This document shows, in pieces, positions 1 to 11,433 of a stretch of DNA of 64,000 nt. The position numbers and the translations under genes were made by a program. Under the pieces are notes generated by a model. That model saw nothing but the letters and a program-made list of their open reading frames with translations, was not told where the DNA came from and did not search any database. The DNA is taken from assembly GCA_005765155.1 (NCBI GenBank), contig VCCP01000002.1:5890001-5954000 (forward strand). The letters are read 5' to 3'. Numbering within the stretch: the first letter of the stretch is position 1; each line of letters starts with the position of its first letter. The DNA is from Zelopaecilomyces penicillatus. Taxonomy: Eukaryota > Ascomycota > Sordariomycetes > Hypocreales > Pseudodiploosporaceae.

Positions 1-2068
1 CCTTAAGCTGGGTAGCAGCCTGGCAGATAAAGTGACAACTTGGCTAGGAATGTCACGATTAAAGCTCGGATTAGTATGGTCGATTATACGCGGAAACTAT
101 GGCAACTAAGTGCACTTGGGTTACGTTCAATCATACATCGCAGTCTCACAAGCAGCCAGCAGGCTAGCCAGTTACTCTATCTAGTGCTAATTCAGCAACC
201 GTCCATAGGTACCCCACAAGTTGAATCTGCACGGCCGTCACTTGCTAAACCAACAGTGCTCTCTCTCGTCGCCAAGGTAGTGGTGAACATGGCCCATACG
301 AGCTTTCAATACCACCCACCTAACGACAACAACTACCTAACTAAGTCCATAACAGATGATAATCGCCAGCTCAGAGCCTTGCTTCGTGAATCCTTCGAAA
401 TTCCGTCTCAGGTGTTCTTACAGATATGTTCGCCAAGTTTACAACTCTAAGATTCAATTATCCTCCTCCCTCAAAGGGAAACCTTTCATCCCTTCTTTGT
501 TCCCACCCACCGGAACAGCCGCATCTCAGGCGCAGCCCGATCCGTCACCACATCCGCTTCTTGGGGCCAAACCAATCTCAGTTAGGTTTCCCCCACCCCT
601 CACGATGCCCCTGATATTTCAGACATTCCGGTACCTTAGGTACTGTAGGCAGTCCAGATACAGGTGATGCCGTAACTTTCCGTATTCCCAGCGTCCATGA
701 CGCAGCCACAAGCACGCAAACAAAACCTACCAGCATTGAAGCATTGCAGCCACTTGAGGCTATTGCCATTGCGCCCCCCATACTGCGATGTGAAAACTGA
801 CGACTTCAGATGACAGTTTATGGTCCGCTGACAGTATCCAAGTCTTGGAAAGCACTCCAATGTAAATCTGGCAATGGCCCCGGCGCTCTAGCGTCGCTCG
901 GTCGCAAAAGCCTCATTATCAGGCCACGCAATTGAATAAGTTTGCTAATAAGCCACATTGTAATTACAACTTTCGAGCATCTTCACGAACCCTCGTGTTG
1001 ACTTGCTCGAGCGGTAATTGAGTGGTAATTAAACAAGATTCCCATACCAGCCCGGCCAACAACTATATGGGTACACACTGTAGTATAAGGACGGACAGCG
1101 CAAGTTTAGGGCTGTTGGGGGTTGACCCACTGGTTCACGGGACACTATGCACCTTTGACACCACCATGAGAATATCTCGTCGAGCGCACGGCAACCAACA
1201 GCATGAACACAGTCAAACTCATCTGCTCAGCCTACAGCCTGTAGTATATGCGTTTTCTTCCAGTGTGCTCTTAACCAGATTTCCCACATCGCTTTTGCCA
1301 CGGAGATCGAAATCCGACAACCTTCTAGGATAGAGTCTAGGATGGATTTAGTGGCTGGCTCAAAATTGGCCAAAGCGGAACGGCGCTCAACAATTTGGAT
1401 GAAATTTGGATAAACGTCAAGTTTCCCATAAAATTCACCTCCCTTCGCTTATCCCTACATTGTCCCGGCGGAAACCTCTTTTTGGATTCCTTTTCTTGGT
1501 CTTTTGTAACAGGAGAAGGCACCCCGCCCATGTTAGCGGGCTCCCATGGATAGAGTAGCATCCACAATGCCCGTACTTGGACAGTGGATCCCCCAACGCT
1601 GTTTTAGGATACCCTAGTGAAACGAAATAGGCTGAAACCGCCCAACTGGCGACATTATCTGTTTGGGCCACAGCCGGCTCAGAGTATCATCGACACGACC
1701 TTTCATGTCTCATGGACGTCATTGTTTGCTTTGCGTTCTCGTCCCATGTTGCAAACAACCTAACCTAAACTAAAACTCGGATCAGTTCGATTAGCTTATT
1801 TCCGACCGAAAGCCGATACTGTGGATAATCATCAGATTACAGGTAGTCAAGTTCATTCTCCACCCTCATTCATCTCGGTCGTCCTCCTACAGGGCTGTGC
1901 CAAGATGCCCAGAGAATAGTAGAGCAACGTTGGCATGTCATATATTGTTTCCCATATTGAAGTATTGTCCTTCATCCGAACCACATCGTCGTACATGTTT
2001 ATCCTGAAATTATGTGGCGCACGAAAAGGTAGCTTCAAATTTGTTGCTAAAGAGATCTGAGCTCTTCA
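1..2068. other. Intergenic, no supported gene
   Basis: I see no convincing coding region here. The longest open frames (136 aa near 40-450, 103 aa near 1022-1333) show no recognisable domain, no splice pattern and no consistent codon bias. The right part is the 3' flank of the S1/P1 nuclease gene. The left edge could hold the end of a gene lying outside the window, but nothing shows it. Confidence 0.5.
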
Positions 2069-3188
2069 TTACAGCTCGTCAGTCATCTGCTCTGATTCGG
2101 CTTGCCTTTTGACGAATTCCTCCACGATGTGGTCCAGCCACACCGCCATCCTGTAACCTGCCCGAGCAACTTGCTTCTCAATGACTGGGCCGGCCTTTTG
2201 GAAATACTCGCCTCCCAACTCTTGTCCAGCAATTGCTTTGGGCCCATCGGGAAAGACTAGACAAAGAGGCAAGTTAGTGGGTAAGCTGCTCTCAGTAGTA
2301 ACATAGGGACTATGAGCGATGGCTCAATGCTACCGTTTGTTAATGATTATACTTACCATGAGAGCATACAATGCTGTTGCACTCCCGTGACCAGGCCATA
2401 GCCGTGCTTTGGGCATCGTTAAAGTCGAGGTCCTTCAACCAAGACTCCTTCTCTTCCGCAAACTTGCCGTCGGTAATCTCAACAGCCAGCTGATTCGCCC
2501 ATTTCTCAGCTAGAGGATAAGGCTTGCCGCGCATGCCGCCAATCCATTTCTCCGCGATCGAGCTGTCCCAGACGTGATGCAAGTTGTATTCCCGCCCATC
2601 CCACAGCACATAAATACCGTTCCCACCCCTTTCAACATTCTCGTTGTGAAGCGGCTGGTGGAGGTCGCCGACGAAGTGGATGACAAATTTGGCGGCTTGG
2701 GCACGGCGCCAGTCGGGCAGCGCAGCGTCGACTGATTGCTGTGTATAGTTGGCTAAAGCGGTGATGACGCACCCTGTATCCTTACAGTCGCGTTCAAAGT
2801 CAACATCGCAGGACTCGGGAGGGTTGTCATGCGCATCAATGAAGTGGAACGTCTTGGTGAAGCGACCCCATTCAGTGTATCGGACCGAGTCGGCCCAGGA
2901 GGCAACCTTGGCCAGGTAATCGGCGTCGTTGTTCCGCAAGAGCTGTTTGAGATGTGCCTCGGTGGTGTTGGCAACGAAATGACCAGCAAGGTAGGCTGTG
3001 GTGATGTGTCCAAGGCCTTGATGAAGGTTCAAGTGTCAGCCAAAGTCAACCCCCAGAGGCAATTGTCAACATGTCAACATGCCAGGCATGTACGAGAAGG
3101 TGGGGGAGCTGTGGAACATACTTCCCCATGCCAGGGCGCTCGGCAGGGCAGCGAGGCCCAAGGTCACAGCACTCAACGACACCTTCAT
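2069..3188 (-). CDS. Secreted S1/P1-type zinc nuclease
   Basis: Single-strand-specific nuclease of the S1/P1 family (three Zn2+), which cleaves ssDNA and RNA outside the cell and also removes 3'-phosphates. The exons on the minus strand are 3188-3122, 3016-2357 and 2256-2069. They join in frame to 304 aa, a normal family length. Residues 1-20 are a signal peptide ending SALA, so the mature protein starts at Trp21 (WGSLGH). That is the family hallmark, because the N-terminal Trp is itself a zinc ligand. Other ligand motifs are visible: HFIDAHDNPP, the HFVGDLHQPLH motif and NLHHVWD. The Cys pairs of S1 (SCDVDF/DCKDTGC) are kept. The C-terminus GYRMAVWLDHI matches the family end. Intron 1 (105 bp, GTATGT...CAAG) separates the signal-peptide exon, and splicing it restores the W-G-S-L-G-H motif. 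Intron 2 is 100 bp. The gene is divergent from the PQ-loop gene. Family identity is sure; substrate preference is not visible. Confidence 0.95.
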
Positions 3189-4476
3189 GCTTTCGGTTGG
3201 TTCGTTGGTAGCACTAAGAGTGTGTGATACTGCAAAAAGAGGGGTGGTACGGGTGCACGATATCACAAGCAAATGATGTTGTTGTTGATGTTGATGTACA
3301 TCCCAAGATGACTCGAGCTCAAGAGCTGTGTAAATAATGGGTGGCTGGGCATGACGAGCTGAGGCACGTCCAGCGCGTAAGGCGCAGGCAGCAAGCAGCA
3401 AACAGCAAGCCCAGCTGTTGACCAGGAATCGTATAGCGCGTGCACTTGAGATAAGGTCAGCAGCCTGGCGTTCCGGCCCACGCTGCATGCACCTAATTGA
3501 TAGTGGTTGAGTGGTAACTAGGCAATGAGGCTGTCCGAGGGGCCGGCACACAGGCAATACCGGGCGAATCAAGGCGAAGAGCCGGTGGCGGGGGTTCGAC
3601 GCGGGGTGTCGCGAGACCTGGCATCACACTGATCACACACTAAAATAAGTCACAGGCGTGGCCCAGTCACCAGACCCTTATTTTGCTCCCCAGTGGCTGC
3701 TAACGACTTCCCTTCACTGTGACATGCCTTTCAGCTTTCTTAATGCTGGATGTCTATCATTGCGAAGATATCTAATCTCTTTGATTTTCATGAGATTAAG
3801 TTGTCGTAGGGGAATCCCTCCGTATGCTGTATCTTAGAGGCCGACCTCATACTGTGAGATGTGCGATGACGGCATATCACTCGTATCCGCCCGGTTTTCC
3901 GCAACAGCCCGCTATAAAAGGTTTTCAACAGCCGGCGCCAATGCGATCCGTTAATCAAGAATTATATAAGCTATGAGAGCGGCTTTGACGCACACATAGT
4001 GCCAAAAGCCAGCATAGAAGAGTTTTAATGAATCTATATAACTGTGCATGTGCTGGGAGGAGGGCTTGCATAGCCAGGACGGTGAAGGTGATGGGAGTGG
4101 TAAACGGGATGATGCGCACCCACCCCCACTGTCAACTGTGCAGCCAGCCGCCAAGGGTCCCCCAATATACAGTGCGCTGTATCTAGATCCTCCCGGCCGA
4201 AATCGGCACAGGCCAATGAGCGTTATTGCTGACCATTTGGCAACTCTGATAAGGGTGGTAGATAAGCCACTCTTTCCATCCGACTCTTCAATTCGACGTC
4301 GGGGTCTCGTGAGCCGGTTCCACCATTCGCACTTGGCCATTATCCCGCTTGCCTTGCTCAAAACCCATCCTCTTCTTCCCCCTCCTCCGCTGTGCTTTGC
4401 TCAATCCTCCGCCAGTGCCTTCACGCTTCCATTTCCGAACAATCTCTCGCACCGGCCTTGAGAGACCACCGCCAGC
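3189..4476. promoter_or_regulatory. Divergent intergenic region, nuclease / PQ-loop gene
   Basis: About 1.3 kb between two divergently transcribed genes, presumably holding both promoters. I see pyrimidine-rich stretches just upstream of the + strand start (about 4370-4440), common near fungal transcription start sites. I see no gene and no binding site I would name. Confidence 0.5.
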
Positions 4477-5810
4477 ATGCCTGCGCTCGCCGTACTCGCC
4501 CTCTGGGGGGCGGCCCAGCACCTCTCCATACCCAAGGCGATATCCGGTATCACTGGCAGCATCAGCATGGCGGCTTGGATATGCGTCATTGTATGTGGTT
4601 TTTCCTGCTTTGCGACTGGCCTTCCGCTTCTATGTGACCGGAAACTAACAATTGCCAGCTTCCACAAATGGTCGTCAATTATCGAAAGCAGAGCGCCGAT
4701 GCTCTTAGCATGGCCTTCTTAATTGTTTGGATGCTCGGGGACACTACAAATCTGATAGGTATGTGCTCCATTTTCTTGGATATCTTGGCAGTAAGATGCT
4801 TGTCAGCCTTCTCTTGCAAATCAGGAGACCAGGTGGTGTTGGCTTTTGCGCCATCCGTGTATGACGCTGCTCACCGACTTGACGCTTTGGTTTTGCCAAA
4901 CACTGTGTTCGACCTGCTAACTTGCTTCAGGCGGCCTGATGACTCACCTGGCGCCGACGGCGATCGCATTGGCCATGTACTTCTGCGTTGCCGACGCCCT
5001 CTTGATCAGCCAATGCTACTATTACAATTCCGTCAACGCGCGCCGTGCCGCTGAGATTGCACAAAGTGGAGCGACAGAAACATCTGAGACAGCACCGCTT
5101 CTTGCGCGGCGACGAAGCTCGACACACTCGACTCACCAACATGCGACGACGGAGACTGGGTCTTCGGCAGCTCCGGTGGGCAAGGTCGTCGGACAAGAAG
5201 ATGAGACATCTGACGCAAATTCATGGACCTTCAACATTCTCAGTGTATTAGCAGTATACGCTGCTGGTTTTGCCGGCTGGTTCCTTTCGTACAAAGCCGG
5301 GGCATGGGATGTGTCAGAGCCCACTCCTGATGCCGTCGCGCCCATTGATCCGCAACAGGGTCAAGATGATACCTGGGAATCAATTGGGCTGGCGCTTGGT
5401 TACGCCAGCGCCTTGTGCTATATCTGGTACGTTTTAGGAGAGCCACTAGCTAAATCTCTTGACTTATATCGGATGAGACTAACATTCGGTGTGCAGCGCC
5501 CGCGTTCCCCAAATTTACAAGAATTACAAGGAGAAGTCCTGTGAGGGTGAGAGAATATTGCTGCCATGCGTGATCGTCTGAAGTTTTTAACAAGGCCTTA
5601 GGACTTGCTGTTCTGTTTTTCATGCTATCTCTGACAGGTAACTTGACATATGCCATCAGCCTCATGGCGTACTCCCAGGACAGAAAATATTTGATCAACG
5701 CGATTCCCTGGCTTATTGGGTCTCTCGGAACCGTTGTCGAGGACGGAATCATTTTTATTCAGTTCCGATTATACGCGAACAATAAGAGAGCTACAATTAC
5801 GGATGCTTGA
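4477..5810 (+). CDS. PQ-loop family vacuolar/lysosomal amino-acid transporter
   Basis: Seven-helix PQ-loop protein of the Ypq/Stm1/PQLC2 type. Family members export basic amino acids from the vacuole. The exons are 4477-4590, 4659-4758, 4931-5426, 5497-5546 and 5602-5810, which join in frame to 322 aa. Both diagnostic PQ motifs are visible, each straddling a splice junction: LPQMVVNYRKQSADALS in repeat 1 and ARVPQIYKNYKEKSCEG in repeat 2. The two repeats are separated by a hydrophilic stretch with a LARRRSSTHSTH-like segment, as in Ypq proteins. The helices AAWICVI, AIALAMYFCVADALLI, ILSVLAVYAAGFAGWF and LGLAVLFFMLSL can be seen. Known biology of the family suggests the vacuole membrane; the exact substrate is inference. 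The ATG at 4477 begins directly before the first helix, and the reading frame supports no longer N-terminus. Confidence 0.93.
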
Positions 5811-6723
5811 AATATTTCTCTGGACACCAAGGAGAAATCACGTTTTGCCCTTTATTCGCATTTGTTTTCAATCAATACATTGGCGCAGTCTTTGGACATT
5901 AGGAATGAACGAATTGGGCTGCATTCTCTATCGGCGTTTGATAAGCCTCCCATATTTCTGGGAGAAGAGCAACACACTTGGCATTATACATGCAGGAACA
6001 CGATGTATGGAGACCTACTACATATGCGGCCTGCACAGGTTCTGCAGGGTGTGGGATTGTGGTTAGTCAGTCATATTTGGGTAGACATTAAGAAGCCGGC
6101 CTACACAGTGAAGCACGGCAGAGGAGATATATTATATCAATATATATGGAATGAATCTTTTAAATACTGGCAGGTTGTTGATATTGGCGCGAGCCATATT
6201 TAATGTTTTTATGCATCGTACACCCCTCAATCGCCTTACATTGATCTGCTAATTTCCCTCAATACGTAGTGTTGAGCACCTTGCTTCACGAACTCTACAA
6301 CAATATTCCTAACTATGAAAAGTTTAATATTTCTACAACATAGGTTATTTACTTTCGTAACTCAAAAGAGGATGGAGTCGCTTTCATTTAACCGTTCATC
6401 ATTTTATCCTCCATGTATGGGGTAGGCTGGACCGAAACTAGTGGGGGCGGGGTTGCTTGTTTCCCAAAAGTGTTCCGTAAACGGAGCTTATTTATTTTAG
6501 AATTGGGTGATTGATAGCACATATCTGACGAGCAAGGGATGCGATAACGGCGGGGTAGGACTTGGCTTGGTTGGGCTCTTTGGGGGAGTCGACTCATCTT
6601 GAAACTCTGCGTATCTTTGAACATTGCACATATTGAGATACTCTTTTTCAAGTCGTGTCTGTACTGCAGTTCCGTTTGAGTTACAGTTCCTGCTGTTTGC
6701 ACGAAAAAGGCCAATTGTTCGAA
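5811..6723. promoter_or_regulatory. Upstream region of the HOM2 homologue
   Basis: No gene is supported. The right part is the promoter and 5' leader of the aspartate-semialdehyde dehydrogenase gene. It contains the 10-bp palindrome GAGTCGACTC at 6586-6595, which includes CGACTCA (6590-6596). That is one mismatch from the Gcn4/CpcA consensus TGACTCA and lies 128 bp before the ATG. Control by the cross-pathway regulator is plausible for this amino-acid biosynthetic gene, but it is only an inference from one near-match. Confidence 0.35.
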
Positions 6724-8140
6724 ATGGCACAATTCCCGACCAAGAAGTGCGGTATGGCCTCCCTCTTTCTAACCTCCCCTCCAAAGAGAGGAAGTTCTTC
6801 AAGAAATCTCTCCATCTCCAAAAAAACATGAGAGGGGGCAGAGTACAAAGACGAGCAGTGGAAAGCGTCACTTGCATTATAATTAATTATTCATTTGCTC
6901 ACTCCGATATTCTATAGGCGTCCTTGGCTGCACCGGCTCCGTTGGTCAGCGCTTCATCCTCCTGCTCTCGCAGCACCCGTCCCTCAAGCTACACGCAATC
7001 GGCGCGTCGTCACGCTCCGCCGGCAAGAAGTATAAAGATGCTGTGCGCTGGAAGCAGGCTTCGCCGATTGGTGAAGTCGCCGATATGGTGGTGAGAGTGT
7101 GTACGGCGGAGGAGTTCAAGGACTGTGATGTGGTTTTCAGCGGACTTGACTCTGATGTTGCGGGTGATATTGGTTCGTGTTTTTGGCTCTCCCTTGCCTT
7201 CCTCACTTCTCCAGGCTGCACCCACGGCTCTAGATGATGTGTCAAGCTAATATGTGAATTTTGGTTCTTCTACAGAGATGGAGTTTCTCAAGGCAGATAT
7301 CCCCGTCTTTTCAAACGCCAAAAACTACCGCCGCGATCCCCTCGTGCCCCTTGTCGTGCCGACCGTCAACCTCCCGCACCTCGATCTCATCCCGCATCAG
7401 CGCTCCGTTCACAACCTCTCCAAAGGCTTTCTAGTCTGCAACTCAAACTGCGCAGTTATCGGACTAGTCATCCCCTTCGCTGCCCTACAGGCTGCCTTCG
7501 GTCCCATCGCCACAGTCAGCATCGTCACCATGCAGGCCGTTTCCGGCGCCGGCTATCCAGGCGTTTCTAGCATGGACATCCTCGACAACGTCGTGCCCTA
7601 TATCCAAGGCGAGGAGGACAAGCTCGAGTCCGAAGCCCGCAAGATTCTCGGCGCCATTGATGGTCCTCGCACCGCGTTCATAGAGCAGGAAGGACTGCGA
7701 GTCTCAGCGGCTTGCAACCGTGTTGCCGTCATGGATGGCCATACTGCTTGCGTCAGCCTCAAGTTCGAACGCCAACCGGCCCCCACGGCCGAGGAGTGCA
7801 AAGAGGCACTGAGAAGTTATGTGTCCGAGGCGCAACAGTTGGGCTGCCCATCTGCCCCTAACCCTCCCATCAAGGTCTTTGACGAAGCGGATCGCCCCCA
7901 GCCACGACTCGACCGTGATCTCGGTAGGGGATATACAGTGAGCGTTGGTCGTGTGCGGGCCGATGAGAGTGGCATCTTTGATCTCAAGTTCGTGGCACTA
8001 AGTCATAATAGTGAGTTATACTTCTTTCCTACCTGCCCTTCTTTACGGAAATTGTGCTGACAACATACGCAGCTGTTATTGGTGCAGCTGGATCTTCAAT
8101 ACTGAACGCCGAGGCGGCTGTTCTCAAAGGTTATCTTTAA
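6724..8140 (+). CDS. hom2: Aspartate-semialdehyde dehydrogenase
   Basis: Reduces L-aspartyl-4-phosphate with NADPH to L-aspartate-4-semialdehyde, the branch-point step to threonine, methionine and isoleucine in fungi. The exons are 6724-6751, 6918-7172, 7276-8010 and 8073-8140, which join in frame to 361 aa, the usual fungal size. The short first exon gives [10 protein letters not shown] and splices to [12 protein letters not shown], the NADP-binding glycine loop. The catalytic cysteine is in [11 protein letters not shown] (about C153). The substrate-binding stretch [17 protein letters not shown] and the C-terminal [13 protein letters not shown] are typical. All introns have GT-AG ends (GTATGG, GTTCGT, GTGAGT). 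The enzyme is absent from animals, so it is often discussed as an antifungal target. Identity is very secure; the exact start rests on the splice model, which is in frame and matches the family N-terminus. Confidence 0.96.
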
Positions 8141-8871
8141 TGGCAGGCGGTTAGGCAAAAGAAAATGTAGTTTTGATTCCCATATTCATAAATATATAAA
8201 AACATGGCCAATGAACCATATAGGCTAAATAGACACAACATTCACTTTATTTCGCTTGGAATGAACCACATGTGCATACCAAAACAAAAACAAAAACACC
8301 AATGTGCATCTTTGCCGTAACTGGCTTTAACATTAGTCCGTACCATTATCATGTTGTAATTCCAGGTTCATTCTAGGAACCATCATCCTCTCGAGGGTAT
8401 AAGTCTCAATGTGTGCTCAACTCCTCAACCACATAAGATAGCAGCCCAAGTCCGCTCACTAGCATCCATCACCTGCGCATTTCCCACCTATTTCATGCCA
8501 TCTTGCTGGATGCGCGGACGCCGCCACACATCACCACACCGTGATAAACAGAACACCCAGACGAGAAACCTGCAAAAAAAAAAAGGCAATAGGCAATTTC
8601 AAAGAGTGTAACACCAGACCAGTTCCCATAACGTCTGCTCTGCCCAAAATGGAAAGCTTCCAATACCACATATGCCAAATACGCCATAAAAACAATAAAC
8701 CCTTGTGCTCCATCCTGGGCTTCAGGTATAACAAGGAAAAGAAGCTCAGTGGAGCCGAGAGATATCCCATCAGGAGACAAAATTTTGATGATGTGAACAT
8801 TAGGTGGGGATGCATTACCGTGGGGAATGGAGGATTGAGTAGGGAGAGAGAAAAAAAGGCCAGAGCAAGTC
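8141..8871. other. Convergent 3' flanks of hom2 and RING gene
   Basis: About 0.7 kb between the stop codons of two convergent genes. It should hold both 3' UTRs. It contains a run of about 11 A at 8575-8585 and no convincing coding sequence; the minus-strand frame starting near 9161 mostly overlaps the RING gene's last exon in another frame. Confidence 0.6.
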
Positions 8872-11433
8872 TCATCGATTTCGATCCTCTGGTGACGGGG
8901 ACCGTGATCGCACCCTTTGACTGTTGCCAATGTTCTGTCTGTTTCCAATGCTACTGGAAAGCATGGAAAGCCAACCCTCGGCTCTGTTCTGCGGCCGTTG
9001 CTCCGATGGTCCCGGCGAAAGAAGACCTTGCTCGACATCTGAATCGTCCTCGGTCGATCGGCTTCCTGAGCCTTCAGCTGTAGGTTCATCGTCATCATCC
9101 TCGTGGTATGAATCGTAGCGTGGCATAGCTCGGGAGCCGCGAGCCATCGATCGGACAACATCGCCCTTGCAAATAGGGCATGTTCGTCGGCGAGTAGTTA
9201 ACCATGGTGTGCTTTCAAGTAGTTATGTCAGTAAAAACGTTCAGATTGGACAGCCAGGGAGAGATAAAAAGACTTACATGCAATCCACATGAAACTCGTG
9301 ACCACAAGGTAGACTCATGACCTTGCTTACACCATCGACATACTCTTCCAGACAGACAACGCATTCAACCTGCCGACCCATGTACTTCCTCCACTCCGCA
9401 GAGAAGCCGCCTGAACCCTTCTCAAACTCAAGACGCGCACTATTCCGAGATGGTGCGCGTGGCGTGGGAAGAGCAGGGCTTGGTGAAAGGAAATTTCCAC
9501 TTTCCAAAACCCCTGTCGTAGTGCGAGAACGCGGACGTGGCCGTGGTGGGCTGTGCTGAAGAAGAGGTGTGGTGGGTGAGGCACTTGATGGTGACGGCAG
9601 TCTTGGCGACATGGTAGGCGATGGGACAACTGTGCGATATGTTCGTACTGGGAGACGATCCACCACTGACTTGGGGGCTCTCCACCTTCTTCTGCGAATC
9701 CTAGCTCGGAGAATCAAGAGGGCGTAGACAATAGTTAGCGTAACCAAGGGGCTGATAACGAGCACAAGCAGAGTATCGAAAAACGGGCTGGCACTGCTAG
9801 TAGGAGTGATGGTCACCCAGAGACCGTCGTGATGTGACATATCAGGGTTGTTGGGTACTGGAAGCGCCTCGGCGTTATGATTCTTGATGTCAGTGCTGGC
9901 AGTCTCGGTTGTTGGCTTGGTATCTTCGGCATCGTCGCCAAAGAGCTTGTACATAATGCCATGACCTTTGCTAGGCGGCGATTCCTCTTTTAATGAAGCC
10001 TTTGACCCTGCGTCCCTGCCATCTTTGAACGATGCGTCGCTCGGATCATACTGGCCACTTCCTGGAGTTATGCTTCCTCCCTTTGGCCCGTTAGTCTCAG
10101 GCGAGAATTGTTTAAAACCAGTAGAGGCTTTTCCCTTTTTGCTCCCGGATCCTGATTTCCCCGTAAGATCTGGGTCCCGCCAGTCCTGGACACCAATGAC
10201 AAAATCATCATCGTTTGCGGTTGGCTTGAATGGCTTTTTCGTCTTTGCTAGACTATTTTTGATCATTGTGTCCTTCTCATCATCCCAATCTTCAACCATG
10301 ACCCAGTCTAGGCGCCCACTGCTTGGAGGTCGGCTACCATTTTCGGTGGTGCGAGAAGACCGATTCCAGGAGAAAAAACGCGAGAACCAACCCGCTGACT
10401 TGACCCGATCTCTTTCGTTCTTGACAGATCGTTTAGCTATTGTGGGTGAAACTAGCTTCTTGGAAGGCACCGGAGGTTTCGCAGGAGCGGCATCCGGATT
10501 CTTTTTACTCTTCCCCTTGGTTGATTTTGTGCCTTGCTGTACTTTGAGAACGGGCTTTCCATTGTCGTCTAGAGTATCTTCGATAAAACTGCCAGGTTGG
10601 GTCAAGGATGATAGTAATTGAGCGGTTGTCCGAGCTGTAAAAACCGACGGGACAGTAACGTTTTCGACTTCTTCGCCATGTGCAAACATCTGTATCAGGG
10701 GACCGCCCCTTTGATTGTCCCCCACAATCACGGCTACGGCCCCTCGCCGCTGCGCCCACATGACCTTTTCTAGAAATCCACAGCCGCCACGCATCAGGAG
10801 CACGACTTTCCCCTGGATCTCAGCGCCTTCTTGAATTGACTGAATATCAGCATGGGAGGTCGAAACAGATGTATCCCTTCGCGCAAGGAAAGCATCAGAG
10901 TAGCTGTTGACGGTTGCCTCTGATTCGCCACTTGTTTTAGTCGTTTTGTCGGTGTTTGGTGAATCAAGCGGTGTATCGTCTCGCTTTGGGTGGCCAGGTC
11001 GGCCATTAGAGGCAGGAACTGGTGGAGCGATGGCCTGAAAGGTTTGGCGTAATGAAGCTCTGGTATCTCCACCATCCCAACCCGAAACATCGCTGCAGCC
11101 CAATTCCCCATTGCCATCTAAGCTATCCTCAGCGAAACCGCTACCCACCCAGAGTTGACCACTCAGCCCCCTAGCATCTAGCCTGGGGCCAAAAGCGGCT
11201 GGGCGTGCAGCGAAAGAGGTGCTATTGTCATCTGTCAAGCTGATGGCGGCATTGGGGGGGAATAGTGAGAAGGGCGTGTTGAAGTAGAGAAGCCCCCATG
11301 CCGCCTTACTGGGCTGAGCCCGAGAGGGGTACCGAGAGGACGCAGTTCGTGCGGGCGACGTGAGAGAGCGATACAGTATAAAGAGAGAGGCACTGATGAA
11401 TAGGACGAGGATGACGATTCGTGGAGTTCGCAT
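8872..11433 (-). CDS. PA-TM-RING type E3 ubiquitin ligase
   Basis: Membrane-anchored ubiquitin ligase with a lumenal protease-associated (PA) domain and a cytosolic RING-H2 finger, as in animal GRAIL/RNF13. Exon 1 is 11433-9278 and exon 2 is 9211-8872 (66-bp intron, GTAAGT), giving 831 aa. An N-terminal hydrophobic signal/anchor (IVILVLFISASLFILY) is followed by a PA-like region (GKVVLLMRGGCGFLEKVMWA, then AVAVIVGDN). Next comes a long low-complexity loop, and then a membrane helix near residues 554-575 followed by basic residues. The RING ligands are C691, C694, C710, H712, H715, C718, C730 and C733. The intron splits the RING between the sixth ligand and its tryptophan (DC/ITPW), so the last two cysteines come from exon 2. 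The tail is acidic and Ser-rich. The likely location is the endosomal, Golgi or vacuolar membrane. Substrates are unknown. Confidence 0.92.

Noticed and set aside
40..450. 136-codon open frame at the left edge
   Set aside because: No recognised domain, no splice pattern and overlapping frames of similar length; composition looks random.
8493..9161. 222-codon minus-strand frame over the 3' part of the RING gene
   Set aside because: It overlaps the RING gene's second exon in another frame; the exon frame with CPICKGDVVRSM is the real one.
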